From positions 10,595-74,594 of the forward strand of contig NMRB01000469.1 of assembly GCA_002633025.1 (NCBI GenBank): a DNA stretch of 64,000 bases, in the 5' to 3' direction. Positions 11,401 through 26,400 of the stretch are shown piece after piece. A model generated the notes under the pieces. The model saw only the letters and a list, made by a program, of their open reading frames with translations. It did not search any database and was not told the origin of the DNA. The translations under genes were made by a program, and so were the position numbers. Source of the stretch: Notospermus geniculatus. Its lineage: Eukaryota > Nemertea > Pilidiophora > Heteronemertea > Lineidae. The first letter of the stretch is position 1. The number at the start of each line of letters is the position of its first letter.

Positions 11401-14400
11401 TTTAATCAACACCACAGCATGTGAGAAAACTTCGACAAAATATGCCGTCTGCTGGATTCTGGGGGTAGATGAGTTCACTAAAGCTCAATGAAACCTACCT
11501 ACCTTCACTCAAATAATTTCAATATTGATCTGAAAATGGCATGTTTATGTAATCTCACAGAGAAATATGACCCGGGCCTAACCGTAACTTAGTTGGGTGG
11601 TGTACATTTGTATGTTTGACTCAGTGGCCACTTGCCTCATAAGCAGCCCAGTCTCTCCAATATTAATCGTTCGGGGGAATCTCTTCATTTCGTGCATCGC
11701 TTGATCCTTTTAGACTGGTTGAGAGTACGAAGTGGTGATTCGACCGAAAATCAGACAGCATGACTTGTAAAACAAGAAGAGGCTCATTGTGCTGGAAGGC
11801 CAGATATTCGAATTCGTCAATTTCGGGTTTGTCTATAGGCCTAAAACTGTGATGGGCCACTGCATCCAGGAAAGGGCCTGGACTCGATGCTACAGGAAAC
11901 GAAAATCTGGCATGTTGTCCCAGTCAATTCCGGAGTTGGCCCTTTCGACCTGAGTAAACTTTCTCCAGCAGTCTCCAAGATTTGGTTGTTCGACCTCGAG
12001 TTATTTAGGGGTGGTGCCACATGCACGCACTTGGCCTAAATCAGAATCAAAGTTCACTACAAGACATAAGAGGCGGTTTCATTGAGCATTAGACACAAAA
12101 GCTGAGGACGAAGATTTGAACAACACAAGAGGAAATCTTGAATCAGACGTTAAGGGCGTATTCGAATCGTCCGTTCTAGACAACACTCATGCTGACCCAG
12201 TTCATGTAGTTGCTCACTCAACTCAAGAACGGCAGTCTTGAACGCCGAGAACACACCCCGAGTCGGGCCAAGAACGTGTTCTTCTCACTCTCCACTCAGT
12301 GGAGGGTTGACAAGAACACGTTCTTGGCCTGACACAGGTTGCATTCTCGGCGTTCGAAACTGGCATTCTTGAGTTGAGCCAACAACTACGTGACCTGGGT
12401 CAGCAGGAGTGTGGTCAAGAACAGGGATTTGAGTACGCCCTAAGACACCTTCACACCACGCCACAAGCCTCTACAGATAAAAACAGGGCAGTCAGGGCCT
12501 ACGACGAACAACAGGACCTTGGTAGTGGTATACTTCTAAGTTAGGCAGAGAAGGGACAGGGCTTTTCATACGAATGCATTTGGCATCTAACTCAAAGCTA
12601 GCATAGGAAGAATTCAAGCAATATGCGAACCACCCCACCAGGCACCACGACCCAACACCAGCAGCTGAAGGCCTTGCTAAAGCATTCTGATCGTACCAAG
12701 CCTTTAAACATCGCGCACACCTGCGATTTTTCGTGCGATTTTTTAGGAGATGTCCTTCCGACTGCTGGAGCTACTGGAGATTTGCGGGATTTGTCACATA
12801 GTCTGCGGCAGATCGTTGCACCAAGCGACCAGTCACTGTGGTCGCCCGATTAATCGAATCTCGTCTCATATCTGATCGCTTGAGTGGTCGTTACACTGTT
12901 TGCGGATGATTGTTGCACTGGGCGATCTGAATGACCGGTTTCAATGGCCAACAGAGACCAAAGAATTTCGATCGCTGATCAAGAGACCAAAAATTCAACA
13001 TGTTTAATTTTCGGTCGCAAAGGGCGACTGACTTTGCAACTAGTCAACCGATACAAAAACGATAAAACTTTCATCCGTAAACGATTCCGATGCAACGCCA
13101 CAATAGTCGGCGACTTCGCTCGCTTCCGCAGGTCGTCAGTCATTTCGGATGGTTCACTAAAATGGTCACAAGTGTGGTCGGCGAGCGACCTCGCACCTGA
13201 TGGTTGCCTGCGATGTCGTGGTCGCCAGTCTCGTCGGTGGCCACACGATTTTGGTCTCAGGTGTGCGCCATGCTTTAAGGACACCTAAAGTGAAACCAAC
13301 TCACCGAGGCTGGTCCAGTTGGCAAGGCGTTTAACTACAAAGAGTTGGACTTGGTGAAGAAACTAGAGGTAGTACTACTCCCCACCCCCCACCCGGACAC
13401 TTCAACTATCCCCAACGTGAACTACCACCCTTGTCACTAACTGTGACCACAAGAACACAGACAGTGACAAGACTTGGGACTGTCTCAAAACCCATCTTAC
13501 CCTGACAAGCATTCCAATCACTCCTACCCCTGCTAGCGGAGTCGAAGGCAAAGTAACTGTAGGCCTTGATTTGTCAAAATCTCAAACTCAAAGACCAAAC
13601 CCAAGAAAATTTAACAGTATGATGACAGGAGACCATGAACACACTTCTGTGCATACATGCAAGTGAGTAATGCACAAGTGACTTGCAAGAGACATGCGTC
13701 CACCTGAAGCAGGTGTATTATTGATAGACCAAGAGCACTGAACTGTGAGCCATATCATGACGAGACACCAGTCGCTTTCAGCTGGCGTCGATCGTACCCG
13801 ATATACTGCCACATAACTTTAAGGCCGGGTTTACATAGAGGTATACGGTATACAGACACCCGGGTGAACAAAGGTTTCATAGACATGAACCCTTTGTGAG
13901 GCCTTTGTTCGCCAGCGTGTCTGTATACCTTATACATGTACGTCTATGTAAATCCGGCCTAAAATCCACGCACCTAACATCTTTAAGTGGTTCTTAGCAC
14001 TCACTCCCAACATCACCACCAATCGTGGACAGGGTCCTAGGGAGCAAGTGCTAACGACCACTCATTACCTCCGGATGCTCGCCGAACTAAAACGAATGCA
14101 AGAGTATGGGGCGGACAGACAACTGTGGGATGCCGCTGAGCAGGATTCCATTTATTTCTGTTGGAAACTGCACTGGTACTTCACTCAAAAGGCATCCAAC
14201 AACGTGGCACCACCCTTTTTTGGTTGACAGCCTTCTACACTGATACAAGTCTGTGCACTCTCACAAAGTGTGTCTCAGTGTGACAATGGGTGACATGTTC
14301 GAGTGAAACTGAGTGTGATGCATGTAGGATTAAAGCTAGCTAGGGTTGTTGAACAGGTGTTGTGACCCTTTCGAATTGGAATGTCCCCTTATGTGCATGG

Positions 14401-17400
14401 GTTTAAAGCGGTCCATACACCATCCAATATTATTGCACAATATGTGGCCCAAAATGGGTCATGTGCTCCTGGCATAATGGATAGAAAATTGGCAATAATA
14501 TAGAGTCTTTTGAAAGCCCCCAAAACGCCAAAGTGAACGTCTATCCTTTTGCTCGGTGCTCTCTTCGTGGCATCAAACAATGGGTTTGGCGTTCGCATCG
14601 GCGTTTCGGGAGCTTTGCAAAAACTCTATAATATTGCCCATTTTGACCCTGATATTGTGCAATAATATTGATCATGTATGGGCCACTTTAGTCACCAAGG
14701 GTTTGGGTGGTTGGTCTTCGATTTTAAAGTGGCCTATCCACCGTGCAATATTACTGCACAATATGAGGATCAAAATGGGCAATATCACTCTTTCTCCCAT
14801 CCATTACGCCAGAAGTACATAACACCCATTTTGGGCCCCATATCGTGCAATAATATTGTACGTGGACCACAAGGTGTTGGCCACAGTTGGCAGTTTGTAG
14901 TTCAAGTAGAAGCAGTGGTGGAATAAGGGAAAAGTTTCATATTGATTGCTTGGGTCCTTGGGTGTAAGGTTTAATAACATATACACTAGGATTCCATGAT
15001 TCAGGCACCACTCATTATAGTCACAGAACCTGCGGCGTTTGCTTACCTTCCCAAATTCTTTTTCAGATCCACCATGTACTGTTGGCACTGGGCGTAATAG
15101 TTCATCTGTGCATCAATAAATTCATTCAGACATTTAAGATGATGAGCCTGCAAGGAAAACATTCCGCCAATTAACGCGACTCAATCCGCTGCAGAATATC
15201 AGCAATACGCTGCGAAATATCAGCAATACGCTGTGGAATATCAGCAATACGCTGCAGAATATCAGCAGTACGCTGCGGAATATCAGCAATATGCTGGGGA
15301 ATATCAGCAATATGCTGTGGAATATCAGCAATACGCTGCGGAATATCAGCAGTACGCTGCGGAATATCAGCAATACGCTGCGGAATATCAGCAATACGCT
15401 GCGGAATATCAGCAATACGCTGCGGAATATCAGCAATACGCTGCGGAATATCAGCAATACGCTGCATGCAGAATATCAGCAATACGCTGCAGAATATCAA
15501 CAATACACTGCAAAATATCCGCAATGTGGATTGTGAGGGGTTATGATGTTGGATTCGGTGGTCAGTTCTCAACATAACGGCTAACTCACGTGCGCTCCAC
15601 TGATGCCCTCCAACAGGAGTTTGGTGACCTCAGCCTGGCGATCAAATTCCACTTGGACTGCACGGAGGTCTGCCTCAGCCTGAAAGAGTAAGTAGATAAT
15701 GTGAGGTTTCACCCGAAAGAGGGAGGTTAAGATTATGATCAGAAGATCAAGAGGTTGTTAGAGTGGTGCAGTGCAAACATCACCACCTGTCACCTTGGAG
15801 GTTCCCAGTTCAAACTCTGGTCCGACAGATTCTGCTAGTCCCTAGCAGCGAGCACCAAAGGCATAAGCCAAAATACCGGTGGGGATCGAGGAGGCCTCCC
15901 CCAGAAAAATTTTAGAAAATAAGAGTGCTTTTACGCCATTTCCCGGCATTTGAGAGCAAAATTGGACACTCTAACCATGTAAGTGTGGCTCATTGGTTTA
16001 TTGGACTTTGGCTTTTTGGGACTAAAGGCAGTCAAATGCCCAGCCTGCTGAATTTTTATTTTTGACAAGCCAAATGTTGGGGGGGGGGCTGCTGCCCCCC
16101 TGTTCCTACGACCCTGCAATAACGGCAAATTGTCGTTCATGAGCCAACTCACATGAGAAAACCTCACAGCATGATCTGATCAAGGATAATAGTTGAAGAG
16201 CCCTCAATAAGTTCTTTATGTACCGGTATTAACAAGTAGGGGCGTATGCACCAACAACGATTATCTTGAGCATGGAAAAGTTCAAAATCTTCGTTGGTGC
16301 ATACAGCCCTTCATATGCTACCATGCCTCGCACTAGAAGCACAAACCACCGCAACTGAGGCAACCTACTTGGAATGGACACAAGAGAGAGAAAGAAATGT
16401 CTGAAATTGACAGGTAGGTTATTGAAATAAACACAGAAGAGGAAAGTAATCCTTGCCAAAGAATCGGGGGAAATACGCCAGAAGCGGTGTACAAATGGAA
16501 GTGAAAATACATGTAAGACAGCAAATCAACCAATTTAGCCCCTTCCTCACCATAGGCCCATATACATGTACTCCTTCGCCGTCACCATAATATCAGTAAT
16601 TAGCTCGTTAGCAGCATTTGAATACTGTAAAGCAGGAAAATTTCGCGTGCAGGAAATTTTCGCGAATTTCGCGAGAGTGTATGAGTCGCGAAAATTTCCT
16701 GTCGCAAATATAAATACATGCAAGTGATAAATATAGACCGTGAAAAAAAACTGAAAAAATGGCAGACTCGCGAAAATATCCTGCCGCGAATATGTCTATA
16801 ATTCTTGAATCGCGAACATTTCCAGACGCGAAATTATCTTGCTTTACAGTAGTCTATTTTGGTGAATTTTGGCGATCGGTCTTGGCATTCGGAGAACATC
16901 AAACTTTCTGTGCGGTGACGAAGGGAGCGATGGGCCGATTTGGCCGATGTGTGAGGAAAGGGTTAATAGTGTACACCCGCATATCAGAAGACACCTTACC
17001 ATCAAAGCCAGAAACCTCACAATCTGTCCAGCAACATTTCTGAACTGTGATATTTCCTGAACTGACTCTTCAATAGAATCATAAACAAACTACACCCACA
17101 GTTACCTCTCATGCTGAGAATATACATTAGAAGGCCCCCGTACATGATACATTTTTTCCCTACGAAATATTTTGTAGGAATAGACTCTGTCACTCCAAAA
17201 GAGTGCAGCACCTGACGTGACAGCGTCATGACGTCCCGCCTGACGTCATTTCTGAACGCATGACGCGACTCGAAAAAAAATCCGGTTGTTTCAGCGATCA
17301 TGACATCATGGAACAATCTGGGTTTTTTTCGTCTCGCCTCAAAACATCATGAAGGACGTGCGGGACGTCTTGGACGCTGTCCCGTCAGGTGCTGCACTCT

Positions 17401-20400
17401 TTTAGAGGAATATCCTGTATTCATTTTACCATGTTTGACGGGAAACATCGTCCCATTTTTGTCGTAAAGGAAAAAATCCACAAATACATGTAGGTTCTGT
17501 CCTATTTTTCTTCTACAATAAAATGTTACAGGAAACAATTCCTATCGTGTACGCCATGGGAGCATATTATTGTACAACTGACGCTTTGTGCCCCTTTGTC
17601 CGCATGTAATAGGCCAATCCTTCAAAAAAATACGACCCCATGACGGGGTCATATATTTCGTCATACACAATAACATTTACGCTGCGACGTAATATTTCCT
17701 AGGAAATAAATAGGATCATCTACGGTGGGATGCGAAATATTTCCTTCCAATAAAATTGGATGAGAAATCGTACGAAATATTTCGTAGGAAAAGAAAGTAT
17801 CGTGTACGGCGGCCTTAATGCAGCTATCAAGTTTAAGCACGGACCCCCCCTCCTCATGCACTCGACAGTAACTCGCCAGTCAGGCTGATTCCAGACACCG
17901 AGCACTCGACCTGGATTCACATATAGCAAAAATGCATCAGGCAGGGATTCACTTTTAGGAAATTTTATTCAGTGGGGAACTCGTTTTCCTGAAAAGAAAT
18001 AATGAGACTCGTTTCCCACTCGTCAGTCATAAGGCGCTGGAATATTAGCCTATCCCGTGTTTTTTGTGTATTATGCACCAATAAATAGGCCAAGCCTTCA
18101 CAATCTGCAAAACAAGGGCATTTCACAATTTGATTTTGCATAGGCTATCGCATGTAGGCCTATTGTGTGTGTGCATAAACAAAAACATAATATATATCTT
18201 GGGTAATAAAATCCATGGTTATCTCTGTTGTTTCTGACATGTTAAGTTGTCAGGGGGTTGTTCTCAACGATGGACAGGACATGTCTCCCAGCTGCTTGCA
18301 AGTTCCAGGTGTCCTGTGTCTGTCGATGGTCAGCAGAGACACAGCAGCAAAGATGATTCTTCTCAACCTTTGGGTCAACGCTCCTCTTTGCCCATGAATT
18401 GAAATTGGGATTGATCTGTGTTGGTTCACAGGATTGAGTAACATCAACAAGCAGAATTGCCTCAAGCAAGCTACAAAGAAAAGGGGAATTACACAGGACA
18501 TGGATGCCCAATGTGCAGTCTGACAGGCCATGAAATCATTCAAAACATAANCCAGGGGGTCCAAAAATGGAAATGAACACTGGATCGTTACTGGGGACAT
18601 GCTGGATCCGTACTGGCCTTTTACTGGGTAGGTTGGGTTTCTTACTGGGGTAGGTTGGGTTTCTTTACTGGGCAGCCTTACTGGATCAGTACTGGTTTTA
18701 TATCGGTTTTCATACTGGATTTCGGTGAGGGCTGTTTCGAATCTGGGGATCCAAATTTATGTGTAGCAGTACTGCCAGGGTCCCCGCCAGAGGGTACTTT
18801 GGGTACAAATATAGTACCCTAAAGAAATTTGAGGGTACGATATAGTACCCTGAAAAAATCACTTCAGTAATGTTTTTCTCAAATTTTTTACATTTCAAAT
18901 GCAACTTTCATGCAGAAGGAAGACTAATTTTGCATTTTGGAGTGTAAAAAATGACTCTGGAGGCCATTATTAACAAAAAAAAATTTTTTTGAAAAAAAAA
19001 ATTTTTTCAAAAAAAATTTTTTTTTGAAATTTTTTTCGCCCCCTTACAGGTCGTACCCTCGAAAAAAATCCTGGCGGAAACCCTGACTGCAGAACAAAAT
19101 TGCTGGCTGTGTGAGACTAGCATCAGTGTTGTGACCGAGAGGCCACAAGTGGACACCAGGAAGGGGTCTCCATTGCTGAGAAATAAAGAGAAACTGAAAT
19201 TCACCATAAATTTTGCCAATAGTCCTCACTATCCTTCCACAAATAAACATAACACTAAAGTAATGGTAAATCTACCATCAAATTGTCAAGGGACCATCAG
19301 ATTCCTAACACACGTCGATCTTGAATTTAAACTCGGTTTCAGACAACTGGAGACTACTGCCATTAGATGTCACCCCCAGTTAGCGGTCACAGAACGTCAT
19401 GAAATTTGACGTCATAGAGCAGAAGTGCACACCACAACGTCATCCATAATGACATGAGGCCGTGGCCTACGTCTGTGACGTCAAATTCCGTGATGTTCTA
19501 GGACCGCTAACAGGCGGCCTCTAACCGCAGTGAAGCCTCCCATTGGTTATCTCCAATATTTTTCTCTTAGACGTCAGCTGCTTGCCGCTGCGATCCAAAC
19601 ACGCCCTGGCGCATCTCACAAAAGAATCACGCCATCGTTTCCTTATATAGACATGAATACCACGACTGATGAGAACAAAATGAGTGAACTACACAGTGTA
19701 CAAATAAATGACTACAAGACAATGACCAGGAGTCCGACCCCGTCCACCAGGTGTCATCAACCAATAGGCAACATCTTGGCAGCCATTGTCCTGACAATTG
19801 ACATAAGTCACCGATATTAAGACAATACACAAGGTATACGTGGCTACATAGGCCTACCAAATGTACTGTTTCATCGACATAATACTATATCAATCCGATG
19901 GAAACAGCTAAAAGGGCACCAACAACCTCAATAGAGCTTGTGCAGTGGCTTATTATGACGTCACTTTTGACTGGCAGTCCACCATGCTGACGTCGACGAC
20001 AAAGTGCCCCACATGTAGATCGTGTCACGGTTGAAGATGCACACACTCCACTTGCGCTGACGACAAACTGCACCATGCAGTGCCACGTTTGACGTCAATT
20101 TGACCATCAAGATGGCGGATTTTTCTGTGATGACGTCATCTGCACAAGCTGTATACATAGAACCTCAATACATAGTCTCCTCAGTACAGAAGGGTCCTCA
20201 GAAGAGGGAAATAGACCCTTTAGTAAAGTCTGGCAACATCCAAGCGTGACCCAATGGAATGCAGAAGTCAGGAAATGAGACAGAAATTTGCGGTTTTCAA
20301 TTATGCATTCGATCTGCATAACTGGTGACGATCTGTTGCACACTATTGGGCACTACTAAAATCTGTTTGTATAGTTTGATCACGTTGTCGATCGGTTATT

Positions 20401-23400
20401 CAAGAGTTGCATGTGAATAAAGATCCGTAGAAAATCCAACTGATATATTGCCTAACTTCCGCATTCCATTGGGTCGCGCTTACATGTTGCCAGACTTTAC
20501 AAGGAACCAGTTTCCTAAGTACAGGGAACCAGTCTCCTTAGTTTATGGAACCGGTCTCCGCAGTAAAAGCAGAAACTACTGGCCAAGATGTTTTGACAAC
20601 AGGTGTGACGGAGTCGGAGGAGAAATATAAACGTGTCCAACCTCATCCAGCGGTACTGTGGTCATATCGTACTGATAGCATGAAGCAGAGAGAAAGGGAA
20701 GATAGTCAACACCAAGAAAATATCGCCGATCTTTCTAGACATACTGGGGGTATTCGAAGCCCCGTTCTTGACAACACTCGTGCTGACCCAGTTAGTTGTT
20801 GGCTCAACTCAAGAACAGCAGTTTTGAACGCCGAGATCGCAACCTGAGTCAGGCGAAGAACACATTCTTCTCAACACTCCTGTGTGCGGAGCGAGGAGAA
20901 CACGTTCTTGGCCCGATTCGGGTTGCGTTCTCATCGTTCAAGATTGCCATTCTTGAGATAAAGGAGCCCGGTACTGCCACTTTTTCTCGACAGCTGGCGC
21001 CACCGCATCACTCGCCAACCCAAGGGACTACATGTAATTACATTGTCGGCAAATTGGCCCTATTTACCACATACATTTTGTAATGGATTTTTGTAGTTCG
21101 TTGTTGCTGCCATTAGGTGCAGGGATGCAACTCAGATTTTTCCAAAAATACAGAACTTTTTTACAACCCCAAGGAAGGGCAGATCTTTATGCACATAGGG
21201 CCTAATCCGATAGAAAATCACCATTTTCGTCAGTTTCCTCAAGCCACTTCCAGTTGAATTTATTTTTAACTCCACGATCTACCTCCTTGATGTTTGCTTT
21301 ACGATCATGGTTTTTCATGTCGCAAAAAATCCGGAATTCCGGATAAATCCAGAGAATTTGCATCCCTGTAGGTGGCTCCGTCGGCAGTCAAATTACCCAT
21401 TAGAGATCACATAGTGTGATCCTTTAAGTCAGCATCTAGATGAACTGGGTCAACATGAGTGTTGTCAAGAACGAGGATTCGAATACGCCCACTGGTTACC
21501 GACTCACAATAGATGTAGCCAGGGAAACGTTTGTCAGAGGAATTCAGTGCATATGGCTAAAACTGGTAGCACAAAAACTCATGTCTTCAAGATCGGGGAC
21601 TGTGCCTGAGCCGTGCTGCAGACATCACAGAGATGAGGTAGCACACAAAGCTTTAAAGCCAGGCGTACATGTACATAGCACTTGCGACTGGAAGTAATTT
21701 ATCTGATCAGTCGCTGGTGACTGGCAGCAACTCAGGTAACATCCGGGGCATTGAGACTCGATGAGACTAGGTTTTGTTCAGAAAACTGGCACTGATCAGT
21801 CACAAGCCCGCGTACATCGTAGCAACTCAAGGAAACTGGGTACAACTAGTCGCTAGAAAGTTGAACATGTGCAACTTGCGGCGACTGGCAAAATCTCAGT
21901 TCCAGCAAGTTGCAAGGGTGCGTATGCCGACCGTTTCTGGCGACTAATCAGTCGCCTCCAGTTCCAGCTAGATCCTCCCAGTCACCAATAGCTCAGTGGC
22001 GACTAGTTGTCTCTAGTCGCAAGTGTGATATACGCTAGGCTTTAGTTCGAAGACATGGCATGGCAGAGATGATTCCACTGAGTATCTATATGTTGCCACC
22101 AGGTCTGGCAGCTTACTCTACCGTAGTCCGTAACCTGTATATTAAGAGAGATTCAGGCGTGAAGACATATGTACAAATTTGGCAAATCACTGCAGTTGTC
22201 CTTAAATTGCATTCTATGTGAATGTCACTGGAGTTCTTTACGAAGACATCATCATGAAATACTTCTGTTCGAAATATCACTTTCACTTACAAATTACATG
22301 ATGTATTCTCTTGAGTGAGGTAGATATATGAAGTCAACATTGCATACCGGTAAGTCAAACTACTAAGAACCCCACCAGGGGAGGTGAAGGCGATATTGCA
22401 AGTGAGCTGATCGTCACTGATCTTCTTGCCAGCCACAAGGCGGTATAATTGGCTTTGTATTATAAAAATGTTGCCCGAAATGTCGGGTGACATACCGAAT
22501 GTCCCCCCGCTGGGATGATATGTCTCCCGAGGCTTTGCGAGGGAGACATATCATCCCAAAGGGGGGACATGAGGTATGTCACCCGACATTGAGGGCAACA
22601 TTTTTTATCTCGTACCGAAAGTCTAGTTGATTGAAAACGACTTTCTTTTATGAAAAATTCAAATCAACGCCAAAATTAAGGACAAGAAATGACGTGACGT
22701 AATGCATCCACAGTGTACTGCAGTGAAATGACGCGACGCGACGTCACATGCTGAGTGTTGAATTCCACTTGACTGTGTGTTCAATGCAAGACCCAACTGG
22801 CCCCGGCCTAGAGTTTGGGACGTTTTGAGTTAACCATTTTGCATCAAGGCAACTGCTTACGTCCAAGAAATGAGAATGTGAGTGGTATTTTTCCGTTTGA
22901 AAAGAATGCATTTGTTCTATGGCCGTTCGAACTTGCGAACCGAGAGAGTGAAAAAAAACGGCGGCCATTACGTAGCCATGGTAGCGGGCAACATATCGCG
23001 ATATGACCGCCCGCGGGGGGACATATCGAAATGACACAAGGTCACATGACGTAAATGAGCCAATCACGTTCACGGAATTTTACTTGAGGTACGAGATTGT
23101 TTGATGTTGGGTGACCATCGCTGGTGAGAAAATTCCACGCATCGCTGTCCAGTGCACACCTGGTATCAACAGCCGATTTTACTCAGTGGCAATCAGATGG
23201 CTTGCGATATCACCTGGTGTGCTGCCCGCTTTGAGGGTACAGTATTGAGAAAATCGCAGATGATGAATATATGTGAGGTGATCTAGGAAAACCCGTCGGA
23301 TGTCACACTTGAGGAAAGGGTTAATGATCTTGGTGAATCTGTGCATTTCAATAGCTGAAATGTACTACGTAACAGGAACAGTAGCAGATCAATGCACAGG

Positions 23401-26400
23401 CAATCTGACAGCCCTTGTTGATCATTTAGTGGCATCCAACGGGTTTTCTTAGACCGCCACACATTTAGGTGTACGTGTGTCTTGGTTAGAGGTCAGGTTG
23501 TGGAAATAAGAAATAGGTATGTGTGTGGAAAGATGTAACCCACGTCTCCGCAAAACAAAAATCCACAAAATATGTACCAAGTATCAAACCAAGTGGTATC
23601 ATACCACATCAAACTCATGCAGAGAATACACCCCATGAAAAGAGAGTCTGTCCTACTGAATACTACAATATGTAGGCCACCTCAGCCCACACGATCTCTA
23701 GTCTTACCTCAGATGGACTCAAGACTGGCTGACCATTCTTAAAAGTGATTATCATAACATGTATTTTTGTCGAAATCTTTGCTAAATACATTTACACATA
23801 AAATAATGGAGAAAAATCGCAAAGAAACTGAAGGAAATTTCAAACTACATTGTACCGGTAAATGACTCAATGATGTGGAATTGCAAAGGACCTTTAATAC
23901 ACTCCCATCCAATACTGGCAAAATTTCTGTCAATCGGAGCAGTCAGCTGCGTGTATTGCCAAAAGATGGCAGCAAAGTTCTAGCAGACCAATATACAGGA
24001 AAATCCATGTGATTGGTGCTCGATCAAGAGGGTCCGTAGTGACACCTATTGGTCAAATTACTGACAGCTCCTATTCGGATTTGGAAGGATTCCTCATCCT
24101 TTACAAGATTTTTTATATAACAATGTTGGAGGAACTCAATCCCAGTAGGAAAGGCAGGTCTCTGTGATCTTACAACTGCGATTTTGGTGTAAAACTTTGG
24201 TAGTTTAGGAAATTATGAAATCGACCAAAATTTCTGGTGCTGGTTAGCTGTTTAGTTGGCATACTTTTTTTACAAATTCTGGCAGGGAATGTGTTTTAAC
24301 CCTTAGAGTGCCAGGTTTTTTCAACTTTTCCTTCCCCCGTGACCGGGTTTTTTTCGAGAAAAAAAAAATTCAAAAAAAAGAAAAAAATTGCCAAAAATGC
24401 ATGTGTTTTGAAATATTAATTTTATGACCTTTTCCGAGTATATTCAGTAACGGTCCTAAAAAAGATAATTGTCGCACCGAGTATACTCGGTAACGGCGCT
24501 CTAAGGGTTAAAAGTTATTTTCTTGATGATTTGGAGCTGTCAGAGTCTGAATGCATTCAATACGAATCAAAGAATCTTGTGGATCAAGTGATCGAGAAAG
24601 GTTAAAAGTAGGGCAACGATGAGTACATGTATGCAACAAATGAATGGTTGAGGGGAACGTGAGCACAATATTGCGTACGACACTAAGATAAATTAACACA
24701 TTACAAAGACAAGGGTTGAAGTCTTACATAAACCTCCTTCTGAAGCTGAAAGGGAACAACACGAAGAGTTTGAGGGATTCAGAGGGCTTCATTTAAGGAG
24801 CAGATTGCAGGAATCGTCCGTCGCATGGGACAGTAAGCCATGGTGCCTTGTACCTTGTGCCTTTGCAAGGGCAAGTAAAGACTCCATCCAAGTGAGGAAC
24901 ATGAGTAGCTTGAGACGGCCTCTTCCGTAATTACCGTAATTACCAGGGCCAATAATGCTATGGCTCCGGCCCTGACAGAAAAGTCTAATACAACTAGAAC
25001 TTTGAAATTTGCTTACCAGCAAATTTGATAGTCCCCACAAATGGGAACTTCACAAAGATACTGTAGGTCCCAGAAAAAAATTGTTAGTTAATTTATAATT
25101 CTTGGCACCTGAAGAAACTGATAGCCCTTGTTCTTGTACAATCCTTTTGGTGAATCAAGATCAACACCTTATTAGACGGAAGGAATAAATATTGCATGTT
25201 ACAGTCCTTTGTGAATAGAGATAGATGCCTTATTATCTACAAATGTTGTTGAATTGAAATGATATCTTATTAGACCCCTTAGCCTTGGATGGGAAGGGGT
25301 TAATACCACATGATTGGCCTACAATCCTTGTTGAATCAAGGTAGATATCTTATTAGACCCATTGGTCTTTGGTGGAAAGGGGTTAATACCACATGATTGG
25401 CCTACCCGGTACAATCCTTGTTGAATCAAGACAGATATCTTAGACCCATAGGTCTTTGGTGGGAAGGGGTTAATACCACATGATTGGCCTACAATCCTTG
25501 TTGAATCAAGATATACATGTAGATAGGCCTACCTTGTTAGACCCCCTTGGTTGGAAAGGCACCCCATAGTTGTTCGGTCACCAAAACAGTAAATAAAGTG
25601 CAATGCTAAAATCAGCTCCACCATTCTGATGACATTGCAATCACCATGGATGAAAGTTACGATGGTGCATCTTATAAAGTGCTTACCCAAATTGGCCTGT
25701 GTGTACTGTGCACAGACCACAACATGTGCAGTGCCAGTGCAGTGTCCACATTCACAATCAAAGCAGGATGCATTGAGTTGAAATCAGCAGTAGCAGGGTG
25801 CTTTTTCAACGGACTTCCCACAGGATATTTAGCTGATGATACACAATATGCTTGGGATAGGTCACTGAGTATCTATTTCACCGACATTCCTTACACTGCC
25901 TCACTGAATGCTTGAATTGGTGACAAACAAAATGGTGGAAGCCATTTTGGAACATTCCCATTCGAGCACATGGCATTGTTTACGTGCTGACTGACTGCCA
26001 TTGGCTGATTTCAGCTTGACCTTCAAGTTCAAGTTCATGTTTATTCATGAGCAAAACTGTGAATAATTAACAAAAAACACTCAAAAAGTAATGGAAATGG
26101 GCAGAATTTTGAAAATCTTTGTGTGTCCTGCACTGGATAATATTACCATCTATGAGACTGCAGCAATGGATGTTGAGTTTGTTCAGTCGTTTTACTGGGC
26201 TACCTCCATAATTGTTGTGTAATGAGCCAGAAACGAGAAGAAAACCTAGTAATCACAATATATAGTCCCCACTGTGTGTGGGGACTATAAATATAAAGGG
26301 GCTGTTCATTTTCGTCAATTGAGGAATCTGAGTTGTGACCCTTGAGAAAATGGAGAAAGCTGGGGCTATGAAGCTGCAAATTGCAGCAATTATTCTGTAC

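Noticed and set aside
7968-15148. An additional endophilin-B linker exon between coding exons 7 and 8
   Set aside because: Exons 7 and 8 already join in phase within a serine codon; no good exon with matching phase was recognised in the repeat-filled intron, although an alternative exon cannot be excluded.
15171-15577. Repetitive open frames of 80-134 codons on both strands
   Set aside because: They are translations of the 21-bp minisatellite within an intron; there are overlapping open frames in several phases and no splice link.
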